A stretch of 64,000 bases of DNA, taken from NCBI GenBank assembly GCA_937901895.1, contig CALGTD010000118.1, positions 1 through 64,000 of the forward strand, given 5' to 3'. Below, one piece after another: positions 36,417-45,852 of the stretch. The stretch comes from an uncultured Spartobacteria bacterium. GTDB lineage: Bacteria > Verrucomicrobiota > Verrucomicrobiia > Chthoniobacterales > JAATET01. Numbering within the stretch: the first letter of the stretch is position 1; every line of letters starts with the position of its first letter. The notes below the pieces were generated by a model, which saw only the letters and a list, made by a program, of their open reading frames with translations, was not told where the DNA came from and searched no databases. Both the position numbers and the translations under genes were made by a program.

Positions 36417-37904
36417 ATGGCGAGGAAATCGACTCCAACCAGTTTTTCGCGTGCGGGGATCAGCTTCAATCTGCTCCTGCAGTCGGTGTGCGTGGTGTTC
36501 CTCTTTGTCGCGGCGAACTACATCGGCTTCCATTACTACAAACGCTGGGACCTCTCGCGTTCGCAGAAGTTTTCCCTCTCCGAGCAGACAAAGCAGGTGA
36601 TCCGCGAGTTTTCGCAGCCGATAAAGATCGTGCTCTATTCGTCGCCCACGGATCAGGGGCTTGGCACGATGGTTCATGCGGACACGCAGAGCCTGCTGAA
36701 GGAGCTGGAGTTTTCCGGACGTCGAAAGATCGAGGTGGAAACGATCGATCCGTCGCGGGAACCGGGCCGCGCCCGTGAGGCTCAGGCGGAGTTTGCATTC
36801 GAGGGTGCGGAGAGTTCGCTTCTTCTCGCCTACGGGGATCGGAAGAAAACGATCCCGCTCGCAGAGCTTGGAGACTTCGATCTGAGCGGACTGGAAATCG
36901 GCGATCCGCCGCGACTCGTTGCGTTCAAGGGTGAGGCCGCGCTGACAGCGGCATTCATCGAGCTGCTCGATCCCGAGAAGTCGAAGGTCTATTTCGTGAC
37001 CGGTCACGGCGAGCGCGAGGCGAAGGACCTCCAGCTCCTTCTCGAGTTCCTCGACCGGCAGAATGCCGAGGCGATGGGCCTCCCGCTGCTGTCCATGCTG
37101 GCCGTGCCCGAGGACGCTGACGCGGTATGTCTCATTGCGCCACGACTGGATCTCGCCGATGGCGAACTCGAGGTGCTGAAGAACTATTGGGACAATGGCG
37201 GGCGCCTGTTCATTCTCCTCGATCCCGACGCGGATACGCCAAATCTCCACAAGCTTCTCGCACCTGTCGGCATCATTCCACGGGACGATCGTGTGTTGCG
37301 GATCTTCTCGTCGCCGACGAGTCCGGGGACGATCAACATCATCAAGGTCGTCGTGGGCGGATTCCTCCCCGATGCTGCGATTACCAAGCGGTTGGGCACG
37401 GTCAATGCGGTGCTGCCCGAGCCGACGCAGTCGCTCGCGCTCGAGACCCGCACCGCGGCGCGGCAGGATGTCCAGCTTCGTCCGCTCATCCAGGCCGGTG
37501 AGTTGTATTGGGGTGAGACCCGTTACGAAAATCTCGAGGAGACGGCCTTTGACGAGGGGGTCGACACCCAGCCGGCGATCGTCGGCGCCTCCGCGGAGAA
37601 AGGTGGCACTGCCGCCGAGGAAACGGATGTCGCGACCTCACGCATGGTCGTGGTGGGCAGCGGTGGATTCCTCGATGACGAGGTCGTCCGCCAGGCGCCG
37701 GGGAATCTCGATTTCGCGATCAGTGCATTGAACCGCCTGCTCGACTCCTCGAAGCGCACGGGCGTCGTGCCGAAGACCATCTCGAATTTCGCCCTCAATC
37801 TCACCGATTCGCAGATGCAGCGTCTCGGTCTTTACACGCTTGTCGTGATGCCCGGACTTGTCGCCCTGTTCGGGCTCGTTGTCGCGATCCGCCGCCGCGC
37901 ATGA
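36417..37904 (+). CDS. GldG-family ABC auxiliary protein
   Basis: The product is 495 residues. There is one N-terminal TM (about 15-35) and one C-terminal TM (about 472-490, TLVVMPGLVALFGLVVAIRRR), with a large periplasmic domain between them. The early segment KRWDLSRSQKFSLSEQTKQV matches the GldG/IntraFlagellar-transport-like ABC family, and VYFVTGHGEREAKDL and LFILLDPDAD are also typical. The periplasmic domain may bind cargo for the GldA/F pair. It overlaps the DUF4340 gene by ATGA. Confidence 0.9.
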   Translation: MARKSTPTSFSRAGISFNLLLQSVCVVFLFVAANYIGFHYYKRWDLSRSQKFSLSEQTKQVIREFSQPIKIVLYSSPTDQGLGTMVHADTQSLLKELEFSGRRKIEVETIDPSREPGRAREAQAEFAFEGAESSLLLAYGDRKKTIPLAELGDFDLSGLEIGDPPRLVAFKGEAALTAAFIELLDPEKSKVYFVTGHGEREAKDLQLLLEFLDRQNAEAMGLPLLSMLAVPEDADAVCLIAPRLDLADGELEVLKNYWDNGGRLFILLDPDADTPNLHKLLAPVGIIPRDDRVLRIFSSPTSPGTINIIKVVVGGFLPDAAITKRLGTVNAVLPEPTQSLALETRTAARQDVQLRPLIQAGELYWGETRYENLEETAFDEGVDTQPAIVGASAEKGGTAAEETDVATSRMVVVGSGGFLDDEVVRQAPGNLDFAISALNRLLDSSKRTGVVPKTISNFALNLTDSQMQRLGLYTLVVMPGLVALFGLVVAIRRRA

Positions 37905-39280
37905 GTCGCTGGGGAACCATTTTCTTGCTCCTGCTCACAGCGGCCGCCGCCGTGTTTCTCTTCGTTGTGGAGCCCCGCCTGCAGAGCACCCGGGACGAGG
38001 AGGCTGTGCGCGAATCCCTGCTGGGCCTGAATCCGGCCGTCATTCGCGGCATCCGGATTCGCACGGGCGACCGGACCTTTGAGATCAATCTGCAGCGGGA
38101 CGGCTGGTGGATCAGCCCGCAGCCGAAGGACCGCGCCTCCCACGAGCAGGTGATGGCCCTGCTCGAGGCCGCGGCGAAAACCCGGTCGCTGGATGTGATC
38201 CGCGCGGGAGAGCTGCGGGAGGGGCGGGACCTTGAGGAGTTCGGGCTCGCGGAGCCAAAGAGCCAGATCGACTTCATCGGCGACGGAATGGAGACCCTCT
38301 ATTTTGGCAAGGAGGCGGCGAGCGCGGGGCGGATGTATGTGCGCATCGGCGAGTCCAGGGATGTCCACGTCGTGAATGACGAGCTGCAGAAGCTCGCGGC
38401 AAGGGAGCCTGCCGAGTTTCGCGACCGGCGGCTTTCGGCGTATGTGCCCGGGGAGGTTGATGCGTTCACCATCCGACGCGGCACGGGGGAGATCGAGCTG
38501 GTGCGGGGCGCGAAGGGTTGGGAAATCCTGCGCCCCCTGCGGACGATGGCGAACGACTCGAGGGTCAATCAGGTGCTCGAGACGGTGCTTGGCGCGCGTA
38601 TTCTCGAGTTTGTCGCGGATGAATCGAATGACCTCGGAGCCTACGGTCTCGCGGAGCCGCGTGCGGAGATTGTGCTCACCGTGGAGGGTGTCGAACGACC
38701 GTTGACGCTCCGTGTCGGCGGTGATGTTCCGAATTCCGATGGCAGGGCGGTGGTGGCGCAATACACGGGCCGCGACTGTGTTTATCACCTTCCGTCGGAG
38801 GTGTGGGAGGCTCTGCAGGTCACCCCGGATGCCCTTCGCGACCGCCGCCTCACGTCGCTGAATCTCGATACGATCGATGCAATCCGGATCGAGCAGGGTG
38901 GAAATGTGGAAACGATCGAGCGCGAGGGCGATGCATGGAGGGACAGCCGTGGGCCGCTGACCGACGAACAGGTCGGTGGATTTGTGGACGCGCTGAACGG
39001 AACGCTCGTCGAGGAATATGCCGCACTCTCCCCGGCGAAACTTGCCGAGACCGGCCTCGATGCCCCGCGGGCACACATCTTCTTCGATGCGTGGTTGTCC
39101 GAGAACACCCCGGAGGCCACGGCGGGTCGTCACCCGGTGCTGGACATCGCGATCGGAAAGGCGGACGAGGGACGCGTGTGGGTCCGCGTCGGCGATGCTC
39201 CGGAGATCTGCGCGATCCCGGCGGATTCGTTCGATCTATTGCCCGGCGTGACGGAGAAGCTCAATACTTCGGAGCCTTGA
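37901..39280 (+). CDS. DUF4340-domain protein
   Basis: The product is 459 residues with an N-terminal TM (about 5-20) and an extracytoplasmic beta-rich region. Internal repeats of the DUF4340 type are visible: the segment from FEINLQRDGWWISPQP to ELREGRDLEEFGLAEPKSQI is echoed by IELVRGAKGWEILRPL through AYGLAEPRAEI and again near WRDSRGPLTDEQV. It is commonly the last gene of GldG-type ABC operons in Verrucomicrobiota and Proteobacteria. It overlaps the stop region of the convergent HAD gene by 20 bases. No enzymatic motif was found. Confidence 0.88.
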   Translation: MSRWGTIFLLLLTAAAAVFLFVVEPRLQSTRDEEAVRESLLGLNPAVIRGIRIRTGDRTFEINLQRDGWWISPQPKDRASHEQVMALLEAAAKTRSLDVIRAGELREGRDLEEFGLAEPKSQIDFIGDGMETLYFGKEAASAGRMYVRIGESRDVHVVNDELQKLAAREPAEFRDRRLSAYVPGEVDAFTIRRGTGEIELVRGAKGWEILRPLRTMANDSRVNQVLETVLGARILEFVADESNDLGAYGLAEPRAEIVLTVEGVERPLTLRVGGDVPNSDGRAVVAQYTGRDCVYHLPSEVWEALQVTPDALRDRRLTSLNLDTIDAIRIEQGGNVETIEREGDAWRDSRGPLTDEQVGGFVDALNGTLVEEYAALSPAKLAETGLDAPRAHIFFDAWLSENTPEATAGRHPVLDIAIGKADEGRVWVRVGDAPEICAIPADSFDLLPGVTEKLNTSEP

Positions 39281-40142
39281 CCGTGCCTGCCTCAATGTCC
39301 GAGCGGCGGCGCTGAACGATCCGGTCGGCGACCTCGTGGATCATCTCCTCGAGGAGCAGGCGCAGATGACTGCCGCGGCGGTAGTCGGAGGGGGCGATGT
39401 TCTTCACGCGGTCGGCGTGGACGCAGAGCTGGTAGCATTTGCGGAAGCTCGTGCGTGTGGGGTCGTCGGGGTTGTAGACGGCGATGGCCTGTCCGCCGTT
39501 GCGACGCATCACGGTGAAGCACGGAACGTCGGTCGGTCCGTCACCGACGTAGACCATGTTTGTGAACGGCACCGGACGAAGCTCCGGCGGCATGTGGTCG
39601 TTCACGTCCTGCGACATGTCGAGCATCCCCTTGTTGATGCGGAAGAGATACTGCGTCTTCTGAGTGTGGCTGATCACGCGCCGCGGGAAGGTGATACGGC
39701 CGGTCGAGTCCTCGGCAAACTCGCACCCAAAAATCGCCTTCACGTAGGGGGCGAGTCGGCTGCCCTCGATGAGCACCTTCAACCCCGACGAGATGATGTA
39801 GTGTTCGACCGTAATGCCGTGCGCCTCGTGTTCCGGGGTGAGAAGCCCCTTGCGGAACTCCTCGAACATCTCGGGAAGGCCCGGATAGAAATTCATCTTC
39901 GTGCCGAGTTCGCGGAGCTGCGCGTTGGTCGGCCGGTCCATGCCGAGGTAGTCGAGAATCGCCTTCATGTAGGCGAGCTCGTTGTCGTAGCCCTCGCTGG
40001 TGACGAGTTCGTTGCAGCGCTCCCAGAAACTCTTTGGATTGATTCCGAAATGCGGGAAGAGCGCCTCGTCCTGCATGTAATTCGGGCTCAGCGTCTGGTC
40101 GTAGTCGTAGACGATGGCGATGACGTTCTGCGGCGCGGACAT
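39261..40142 (-). CDS. HAD-superfamily phosphatase
   Basis: The product is 293 residues. HAD motif I is YDYDQTLSP near the N-terminus (nucleophile Asp and second Asp), motif II lies in YIISSGLKVLI, a lysine is present in HTQKTQYLF, and motif IV is VYVGDGPTDVPCFTV. A helical cap sits between motifs I and II. It is probably a cytoplasmic phosphatase for a small metabolite; the substrate is unknown. It is downstream of the KefB-type antiporter on the same strand (48 bases) and convergent with the DUF4340 gene. Confidence 0.87.
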   Translation of the reverse strand: MSAPQNVIAIVYDYDQTLSPNYMQDEALFPHFGINPKSFWERCNELVTSEGYDNELAYMKAILDYLGMDRPTNAQLRELGTKMNFYPGLPEMFEEFRKGLLTPEHEAHGITVEHYIISSGLKVLIEGSRLAPYVKAIFGCEFAEDSTGRITFPRRVISHTQKTQYLFRINKGMLDMSQDVNDHMPPELRPVPFTNMVYVGDGPTDVPCFTVMRRNGGQAIAVYNPDDPTRTSFRKCYQLCVHADRVKNIAPSDYRRGSHLRLLLEEMIHEVADRIVQRRRSDIEAGTVKAPKY

Positions 40143-40190
40143 GGCGCGATTAATGGCCGATCCGGCCGGGAACGGAAAGTCCCGATGCGC

Positions 40191-42482
40191 CTACCACGGA
40201 TTCTCCAGCCAGCGTTCCAGCGTGCGGATCTCGGCGGCCGTGGCGATGACGAGCAGCAGATTGCCCGGATCGAGGGTTTCGGAGCCTGCGGGGTTCAGGA
40301 TGCGGCGGTCTCCCTTTTGAATGCCCACGATTTGCACGCCGGTGCGGGAGAAGATGCCAAGCGAGGCAAGGCTCTTCCCGGCGGCGGGCGAGTCGGAGGG
40401 CATCACGATCGTCTCGAGCACGGTCTCGTCGAAGTCACTTTCGGCGGATTGAAACTCCCGCTCGGTTGAAAGGAATTCCCGCGCCTTTTCGATCTGTGCC
40501 TCCGCGCCGACCAGCAGCACCCGGTCCCCGGGGAAAAGCCCCATGGACGGCTTCGGATTGGCAATCACGAAACCCTGGCGATCGATCTCGAGAATCGAGC
40601 AGCCGAACTTCGAGCGGATTGCGAGGTCCTTGATTGATTTTCCGGCGCACGCGGCGTGATCGGGCAGCTCGCAATCAGCAATCTCCAGTCCCCAATGCAA
40701 ATTCCGGCGGTCCGTGGCGGCGCGGGTCAGCCGGCTGGATCCGGCGCCCTCCTCGACCGCGGACGCGAGGGAATTCTCGAAACGACCGTGGAGACGGATG
40801 AGCTGCCGCCACGTGAGCATCGCAAACAGGACCGGTGCGAGGATCAGCACCAGCGCGAGCCAGGGGACGGAGGTCTGGATCGGGAACGTAAAGAAGACGA
40901 GCAAGGCAAGGCCCACGGCACTCAGTGCCTGCAGGGCGAGCTGGACGAGCGGGCGCAATGCGGCCACCTGCTCCGCCTTCATCGTGAGCGCCTCCGCGTA
41001 AATCATGCTGAGGGCGTGAAGCCCGCGCCAGATCGCGATGACGAGCGTGACCGCGATGACGAAAACGACGCCCCAGAAGATCATTCGCCAGCCGGCAATT
41101 TCGTAGCCGGCCTCCTGCAGGAAACCGCCGATCCCGTCCCGGATGGGAGTGGCAAATCCAAACAACCCGGCGAGCAGCAGCAGTTCGAGCAAGGTCATGA
41201 ACACGCGCCGCTTCGTGAGCTGCCAGACCGCGTTCTTCGCGAATCGCTCTGCAACGTCGTCGAGCCAGTCGCGGTAGCGCTCGTGCAGGCTGATCCAGCG
41301 CGCTGGGACGAGACGCTCGGCCAGCAGTCCCGCTGATTCGGCATTTTTCGCGAACAGCGGCAGGAGCGCGGCGGTGACGATCGAGGTGCCGACGGCCACC
41401 GCGTAGAACGATTCAGGGACCGCCTTCGCACCGACGCCGAGCTGCGCGATGATGTAGGCAAACTCGCCGATCGGCGTGAGAATGACCGCGGAACTCGCTG
41501 CGAGGCGGACCGGGGTGCCGGTTGCGAGAAGGCCGATGTTGCTCGCGAAAATTCGCGCCACGATGGCGAAGGCCGAGATGGCCGCGATGAGGCCTGCGTT
41601 CTCCCAGAACGCGCGGACATCGATGAGCATGCCGATCGAAACGAAGAAGATCGCGCTGAACATGTCCTGCGCCCCGGACAGACGTTTTTCGATGCGCGAC
41701 TTGAACGCGGTTTCCGCGATCACCACGCCGAAGAGGAACGCACCGAGAGCGACGGAAAATCCCGCGCTGATCGATGCGACGCCGGCTCCGAACACGAGGC
41801 CGGATACGAGGATGGATTTCAGATCCGCATCCGAGGCCTGCCCGACCTTGCGAAGAAGACGTGGAACGAAAATCAGTCCGAGCACGACGGTGACCACCGT
41901 GAAGCCAAGGAGGAGAAACAGGGTCTGGCCGACGTCCCGGCCGCCGGCCTCACCCGCGAGATGAAGGCGGGACCCGATGATCGTCAGCATGACGACGGCG
42001 ACGACGTCCTCGAGCACGGTGATGCCTTGCGAGTTCTGGGCAAACCGCTCGTGCGTGAGACCGAGCTCCGCGAGCAGTTTCACAATGATCGCGGAGCTCG
42101 ACGTCATGAGCATCGCGGCAAAGATGAGCCCCATCGTCGCGTCCCAGCCCATTGCCCAGGAGAAGAGCTGGGAGAGATTGAACACCATGGTCGCGGTGAG
42201 CGCGGTGGCGATCACCACCGTTGCACCCAGCGTCTTGATTCGCTTCAAGCTCAGGCCCATGCCCACGAAGAACATGAGAAACACGAGACCGAGCTCGGAG
42301 AGCGCGCGAATGCGCTCGATGTCGGAAACAAAGGTGAATGGCGGGGTGTAGGGTCCGATGGCGATGCCCGCGACGAGGTAGCCGACCACCGCGGACAGAC
42401 CGAGCTTGCGAAAAATCCAGCCTGTGACGGCGGCGACGATGAGAATCGTCGCGAAATCCTTCAGTAGATGGATGCCTTCCAT
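40191..42482 (-). CDS. KefB/CPA2-type cation:proton antiporter with TrkA-C domains
   Basis: The product is 763 residues. The first 390 residues hold about 12 TM segments of the CPA2 fold, with GLSAVVGYLVAGIAIGPYTPP near the N-terminus. A middle membrane region (about 425-560) contains further TM segments. The last 150 residues comprise two TrkA-C-like regulatory domains (ADHAACAGKSIKDLAIRSKF; PSDSPAAGKSLASLGIFS). No Rossmann TrkA-N domain is visible. Likely role: potassium or sodium efflux in exchange for protons, gated by ligands on the TrkA-C domains. The start at 42482 excludes 19 non-conserved residues. Confidence 0.88.
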   Translation of the reverse strand: MEGIHLLKDFATILIVAAVTGWIFRKLGLSAVVGYLVAGIAIGPYTPPFTFVSDIERIRALSELGLVFLMFFVGMGLSLKRIKTLGATVVIATALTATMVFNLSQLFSWAMGWDATMGLIFAAMLMTSSSAIIVKLLAELGLTHERFAQNSQGITVLEDVVAVVMLTIIGSRLHLAGEAGGRDVGQTLFLLLGFTVVTVVLGLIFVPRLLRKVGQASDADLKSILVSGLVFGAGVASISAGFSVALGAFLFGVVIAETAFKSRIEKRLSGAQDMFSAIFFVSIGMLIDVRAFWENAGLIAAISAFAIVARIFASNIGLLATGTPVRLAASSAVILTPIGEFAYIIAQLGVGAKAVPESFYAVAVGTSIVTAALLPLFAKNAESAGLLAERLVPARWISLHERYRDWLDDVAERFAKNAVWQLTKRRVFMTLLELLLLAGLFGFATPIRDGIGGFLQEAGYEIAGWRMIFWGVVFVIAVTLVIAIWRGLHALSMIYAEALTMKAEQVAALRPLVQLALQALSAVGLALLVFFTFPIQTSVPWLALVLILAPVLFAMLTWRQLIRLHGRFENSLASAVEEGAGSSRLTRAATDRRNLHWGLEIADCELPDHAACAGKSIKDLAIRSKFGCSILEIDRQGFVIANPKPSMGLFPGDRVLLVGAEAQIEKAREFLSTEREFQSAESDFDETVLETIVMPSDSPAAGKSLASLGIFSRTGVQIVGIQKGDRRILNPAGSETLDPGNLLLVIATAAEIRTLERWLENPW

Positions 42483-42573
42483 GTTCTTGCGTTGGAGGAG
42501 TTGCCGGACCGGATCCGGCGGCGCGCATCTTCGTGGCAAACCGCCGCCGGGTCAGGGGGAAATTCGAAAAAGT

Positions 42574-43452
42574 TCAACCGACCGCAGCAGATACGGCGGA
42601 TTGCACCGTGGGATGGCGGAAATTGTAGCCCGTCTCGAGCGCACGCGTCGGCCGCACACGCTGGCTGTCCAGGAGAAGCGTGGACAGCTGCCCGAGGACC
42701 ACTTTCAACGCGAGGGCTGGCGTGGGGATCACGGCGGGTCTGTGCACCGCATGAGCGACCGCACGCGTGAACTCGCTGTTGCGAACGGCCTCCGGCCCCA
42801 CCGCATTGATCGGACCGCTCACGGCCTCGGAATCGATCGAATGGAGCGCGATGCCCGCAACGTCGGCGACGTGAATCGGCGACATCCACTGTCGACCGCT
42901 GCCGAGGCGACCGCCAAGGCCGGTGCGGAAAACCGTCGCGATCAGACGCATCGCTCCTCCCGTGGAACCAATGACAAAGCCCGTGGGAAGGTGCACGACG
43001 CGGGCGCGTGTCGCGCCCCTTGCGGCGGCTTCCCATTCCCTGGCGACGTCGGCGAGAAATCCATGTCCCGTTGGGCTGGCTTCGTCGGCCTCCTCCTCGC
43101 CGGTGTCTCCGTAGATGCCAATCGCTGAACCGCACACGAACACCCGAGGCGGGGAATTCGAAGTCTCGATTGCCTCGACGATGCGCTCCGTGCCGGCGAC
43201 ACGGGTATCCCGAATGCGGCGCTTCTTGGCGGGTGTCCAGATTCCCAGAATCGACTCCCCGGCGAGATGGACGATCGCGTCGATGTCCGTGAGGTCAGGG
43301 GGAGCGTCGAGCGTGAATCGTCGCATCTCGTCGACATCGCCGCGAGGTTGCGGATTCCGGGAGTATCCGATCACGCGATGTCCGCGTGCCTTCGCTTCCA
43401 GTGCCAGTTGAGCTCCGATGAATCCGGTGACGCCGGTGATGCCGATGTTCAT
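42574..43452 (-). CDS. TIGR01777 family NAD(P)-binding epimerase/SDR
   Basis: The product is 292 residues. The N-terminal Rossmann motif GVTGFIGAQLA is followed by VHLAGESILGIWTPAKKRRIRDTRV, here noted as HLAGESI and WTPAKKRRI, both hallmarks of the TIGR01777 (SDR39U1-like) group. The SAIGIYGDTGEE segment holds the Tyr of the extended-SDR active site, and SPIHVADVAGIA is present. Substrate and reaction are not known for the family. It lies between the amidase and the antiporter on the same strand. Its role in envelope metabolism is only suggested by the neighbouring amidase. Confidence 0.9.
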   Translation of the reverse strand: MNIGITGVTGFIGAQLALEAKARGHRVIGYSRNPQPRGDVDEMRRFTLDAPPDLTDIDAIVHLAGESILGIWTPAKKRRIRDTRVAGTERIVEAIETSNSPPRVFVCGSAIGIYGDTGEEEADEASPTGHGFLADVAREWEAAARGATRARVVHLPTGFVIGSTGGAMRLIATVFRTGLGGRLGSGRQWMSPIHVADVAGIALHSIDSEAVSGPINAVGPEAVRNSEFTRAVAHAVHRPAVIPTPALALKVVLGQLSTLLLDSQRVRPTRALETGYNFRHPTVQSAVSAAVG

Positions 43453-43489
43453 GCCCGCGGGTTCGGCAGTCGTGCAGGGGTTGCGTGCG

Positions 43490-44497
43490 TCAATCCTTGA
43501 AGGTCGAGTTCAGCCATTTCAGAGGAAACCGGTTGCCCGGGCAGTCCGTGGGCTTGGGATTGATCTGCCGGTGTCCCTTCACGGAGATGTTCTTGCCCTC
43601 GGAGGTTTTGCCGCAGCGACGGCGCAGATAGTCGATAAGCTCCTTCAGCGCCTCGGTCTGGGCCTGGGTGGGGATGTCGCGGTTGAAGTCTCCGACGAAG
43701 CAGATACCGATCGCGATGTTGTTGAGATAGTCGCTGGCGACGTGGCCGCCATTGATCTGGCGGACCCAGCGGTTGCCGATCTCGATCTCGCCATTTCCGG
43801 ACGACGTTCCGTTGCCAATGACGAAGTGATACGCGAGCCCATTGGGCATCTTGCGGACCTTTTTGTGATAGTTGTCGAAAGCCTTCGCGTTGCCCTGACG
43901 GGTGCCGCTGTTGTGAACGATGATGTATTTCCACCGGCCCTTCTTCACCTTCGCGTTGTCGATCGCGGCGCGAACGGCGGGGGTGAGGTATTTGTATTTC
44001 TGGCCACTTCCGCCAAAAAGAGACCAACCCTTCTTTGTTGGCGCCGGAACGAGTCCCTCGTCCTTCGACTTGCCGGACTTTTCGATGACGATCGGCGCGC
44101 CGGTTTGAGGTTTTGGCTTCGGGGTGGCCTTTGGTTTCGGTGTCGGAGTGGGTTTTGGAGTGGGCTTCGGACGCGGAGTGGGTGTGGCCGTGGAGCGGGG
44201 AGTTGATTTCGGCGTGGCCTGCGGGGTGGGCGCTGGAGTTGGCCGGGGCGTGGCCGTGGGGGCCGGCGTCGGCTTCGGAGTGGGCGTCGGGGTTGTGCGG
44301 GGCGTTGGCCGCGGTGTCGTGGCGGGTGCGGGTTTGGGCCGCGGTGTGGGGGACGCCTTTGGAACGACGCGCATGTCTTCCCGGGCCTTGAGAAAGAGGG
44401 AGCGTTTCTCTTCTTCGGAGAGTTCAGCCGGCGACCGCGGGGCGAGAGCGAGCGCCACCGCGAGAACAAGGAGTCCGGCGGGGAACAGGTTGCGCAC
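43490..44497 (-). CDS. Secreted N-acetylmuramoyl-L-alanine amidase with Thr-Pro linker
   Basis: The product is 335 residues with a signal peptide ([11 protein letters not shown]). A low-complexity Thr/Pro/Lys linker at residues 49-131 separates it from the catalytic domain (about 185-335), an Amidase_2/PGRP fold: [12 protein letters not shown] (His zinc ligand), [12 protein letters not shown] (second His), [14 protein letters not shown], and [15 protein letters not shown] (third zinc-ligand site). It cleaves the bond between muramic acid and the stem peptide in the periplasm. The linker probably spans a wall or capsule layer. Confidence 0.92.
   Translation of the reverse strand: MRNLFPAGLLVLAVALALAPRSPAELSEEEKRSLFLKAREDMRVVPKASPTPRPKPAPATTPRPTPRTTPTPTPKPTPAPTATPRPTPAPTPQATPKSTPRSTATPTPRPKPTPKPTPTPKPKATPKPKPQTGAPIVIEKSGKSKDEGLVPAPTKKGWSLFGGSGQKYKYLTPAVRAAIDNAKVKKGRWKYIIVHNSGTRQGNAKAFDNYHKKVRKMPNGLAYHFVIGNGTSSGNGEIEIGNRWVRQINGGHVASDYLNNIAIGICFVGDFNRDIPTQAQTEALKELIDYLRRRCGKTSEGKNISVKGHRQINPKPTDCPGNRFPLKWLNSTFKD
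44105..44353. repeat. Low-complexity Thr/Pro/Lys coding repeat inside the amidase gene
   Basis: The segment encodes residues 49-131 of the amidase, composed of irregular TPxP and KPTP units. The DNA repeats are imperfect (variants of GGTGTCGGAGTGGG), so copy number is not exact. It is the only long low-complexity tract in the window. Confidence 0.85.
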
Positions 44498-44575
44498 TTG
44501 CGGAGGCTAGCAAAAGAGAACGTGCGTTCAAGCGGGGTCGTTTGCAATCCGAAGGGAGAGGCTTAGGTTCCCATC

Positions 44576-45088
44576 ATGAAACGCATGTTCCCCCTTGTCG
44601 TTTTTGTCATGTCTGTCGCGGGCTCGCTGCTCGCGGAAACCGTGCAGGAAGTCTATGCCAGCGGCGTTCGTGCCTATGCGGGCGGCAATGTCGAGCAGGC
44701 AAAGGCCCTGTTTGAAAAAGTGCTCGCAGCCCAGCCCGGGCATCGTTCGGCGAAGGCCTGCCTGCTCCGGATTGAGGCGGAAACGCCGCCGGCAAATGCG
44801 CTGAAGAGGCGTGTCGAGAAGACCATTGTCCCGAAGGTCGAGTTCAGGGAGGCATCACTCAGCTCGGTGCTCGACCACCTGCCGAAGGTCGCCGCGGAGC
44901 ATTCACCGGACAAGGGACCGGTGAACATTGTCCGCATGTTCCCCACGGATTACGGCGACGAGACAAAGATCACTCTCGAGCTCTCGAATGTTCCGTTATC
45001 GAGCGTGCTCGATTACGTCGCGCAGCTGGGCGGGGTCAAACTCGACTACCAGCAGAACGCGATCGTCGTCGCGCGTGCGGCTCAATAA
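44576..45088 (+). CDS. Small secreted protein with TPR-like and STN-like parts
   Basis: The product is 170 residues with a signal peptide (FPLVVFVMSVAGSLLAE). Residues about 24-60 form a TPR-like helical pair (GVRAYAGGNVEQAKALFEKVLAAQPGH). The last 80 residues, from VEFREASLSSVLDHLPKV to VPLSSVLDYVAQLGGVKLDYQ, resemble the STN (secretin and TonB N-terminal) fold, but no secretin or TonB barrel follows. It ends in a seven-base overlap with convergent truA. A stand-alone STN protein may interact with a secretin elsewhere in the genome; this is inference. Confidence 0.75.
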   Translation: MKRMFPLVVFVMSVAGSLLAETVQEVYASGVRAYAGGNVEQAKALFEKVLAAQPGHRSAKACLLRIEAETPPANALKRRVEKTIVPKVEFREASLSSVLDHLPKVAAEHSPDKGPVNIVRMFPTDYGDETKITLELSNVPLSSVLDYVAQLGGVKLDYQQNAIVVARAAQ

Positions 45089-45843
45089 AGCACACGCACG
45101 AGGTAAAGTCCGTCCGCCGGTGCAACGTGGGTCCATTTGGCGGGTCCGGCGTTGACCAGCAGACTGCGGACTTTTTCCGGAGATTCCCGCTTCAGTGCGA
45201 CGCGGACGGAGGCGCCAACGAGCATTCGGACCATTTTGTAGAGAAATCCGTCCCCCTCGAACGTGATGGAGACCGATGACCCGCTCCGCGCGACGCGCGC
45301 GGCGCGGATCGTGCGGATGGTATCCTCCACCGGTGCCCCACGGTTTGCCGCGAATGCGCGGAAGTCGTGACGTCCCTCGAACAGATGGACCGCCTCGCGA
45401 AGCTGCTCGAGGTCCATTGGCTGCGGCACATGCCACACGCGGCGAAACCGGTGTGGTGGCAGCACCTCCCCGCAGTGCAGTTCGTAGCGATAGATTTTTC
45501 CGTGCGCGGAGAAGCGGGCGTGAAAGTCCGCCGACGCGCGGGTCGCGCGGAGGACGCGAACCTCGTTTGGCAGATTCGAATTCAGCGCACGCAGCCATTC
45601 CTTCGGTGCGAGACGCACGCCGGCCGGCGCATCGAAATGGGCGACCTGCGCAAGCGCGTGCACACCGGCATCGGTGCGTCCCGCTCCATGGATGCGTATG
45701 GGTTGATGCGCGACCTTCGCGACCGCCCGCTCGACCGCGTCCTGCACACCGCCACCGCCGGATTGACTCTGCCATCCGGAGAACGCCGCGCCGTCGTATG
45801 CCAGCGTGAGGCGGATGCGGTCACCTGATGGGGAGCTTTTCAC
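45082..45843 (-). CDS. truA: tRNA pseudouridine(38-40) synthase
   Basis: Converts uridines 38-40 of the anticodon stem-loop to pseudouridine. The product is 253 residues. The N-terminal LTLAYDGAAFSGWQ, catalytic Asp in GRTDAGVHALAQ near residue 56, and FEGDGFLYKMVRMLVGA near the C-terminus are canonical. It is nine bases downstream of ruvX on the same strand, so likely co-transcribed. Confidence 0.96.
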   Translation of the reverse strand: MKSSPSGDRIRLTLAYDGAAFSGWQSQSGGGGVQDAVERAVAKVAHQPIRIHGAGRTDAGVHALAQVAHFDAPAGVRLAPKEWLRALNSNLPNEVRVLRATRASADFHARFSAHGKIYRYELHCGEVLPPHRFRRVWHVPQPMDLEQLREAVHLFEGRHDFRAFAANRGAPVEDTIRTIRAARVARSGSSVSITFEGDGFLYKMVRMLVGASVRVALKRESPEKVRSLLVNAGPAKWTHVAPADGLYLVRVLY

Positions 45844-45852
45844 GGTTGGCGA

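Noticed and set aside
44105..44353. Possible CRISPR or minisatellite
   Set aside because: Repeats are imperfect, lack unique spacers and encode the Thr/Pro linker of the amidase in frame.
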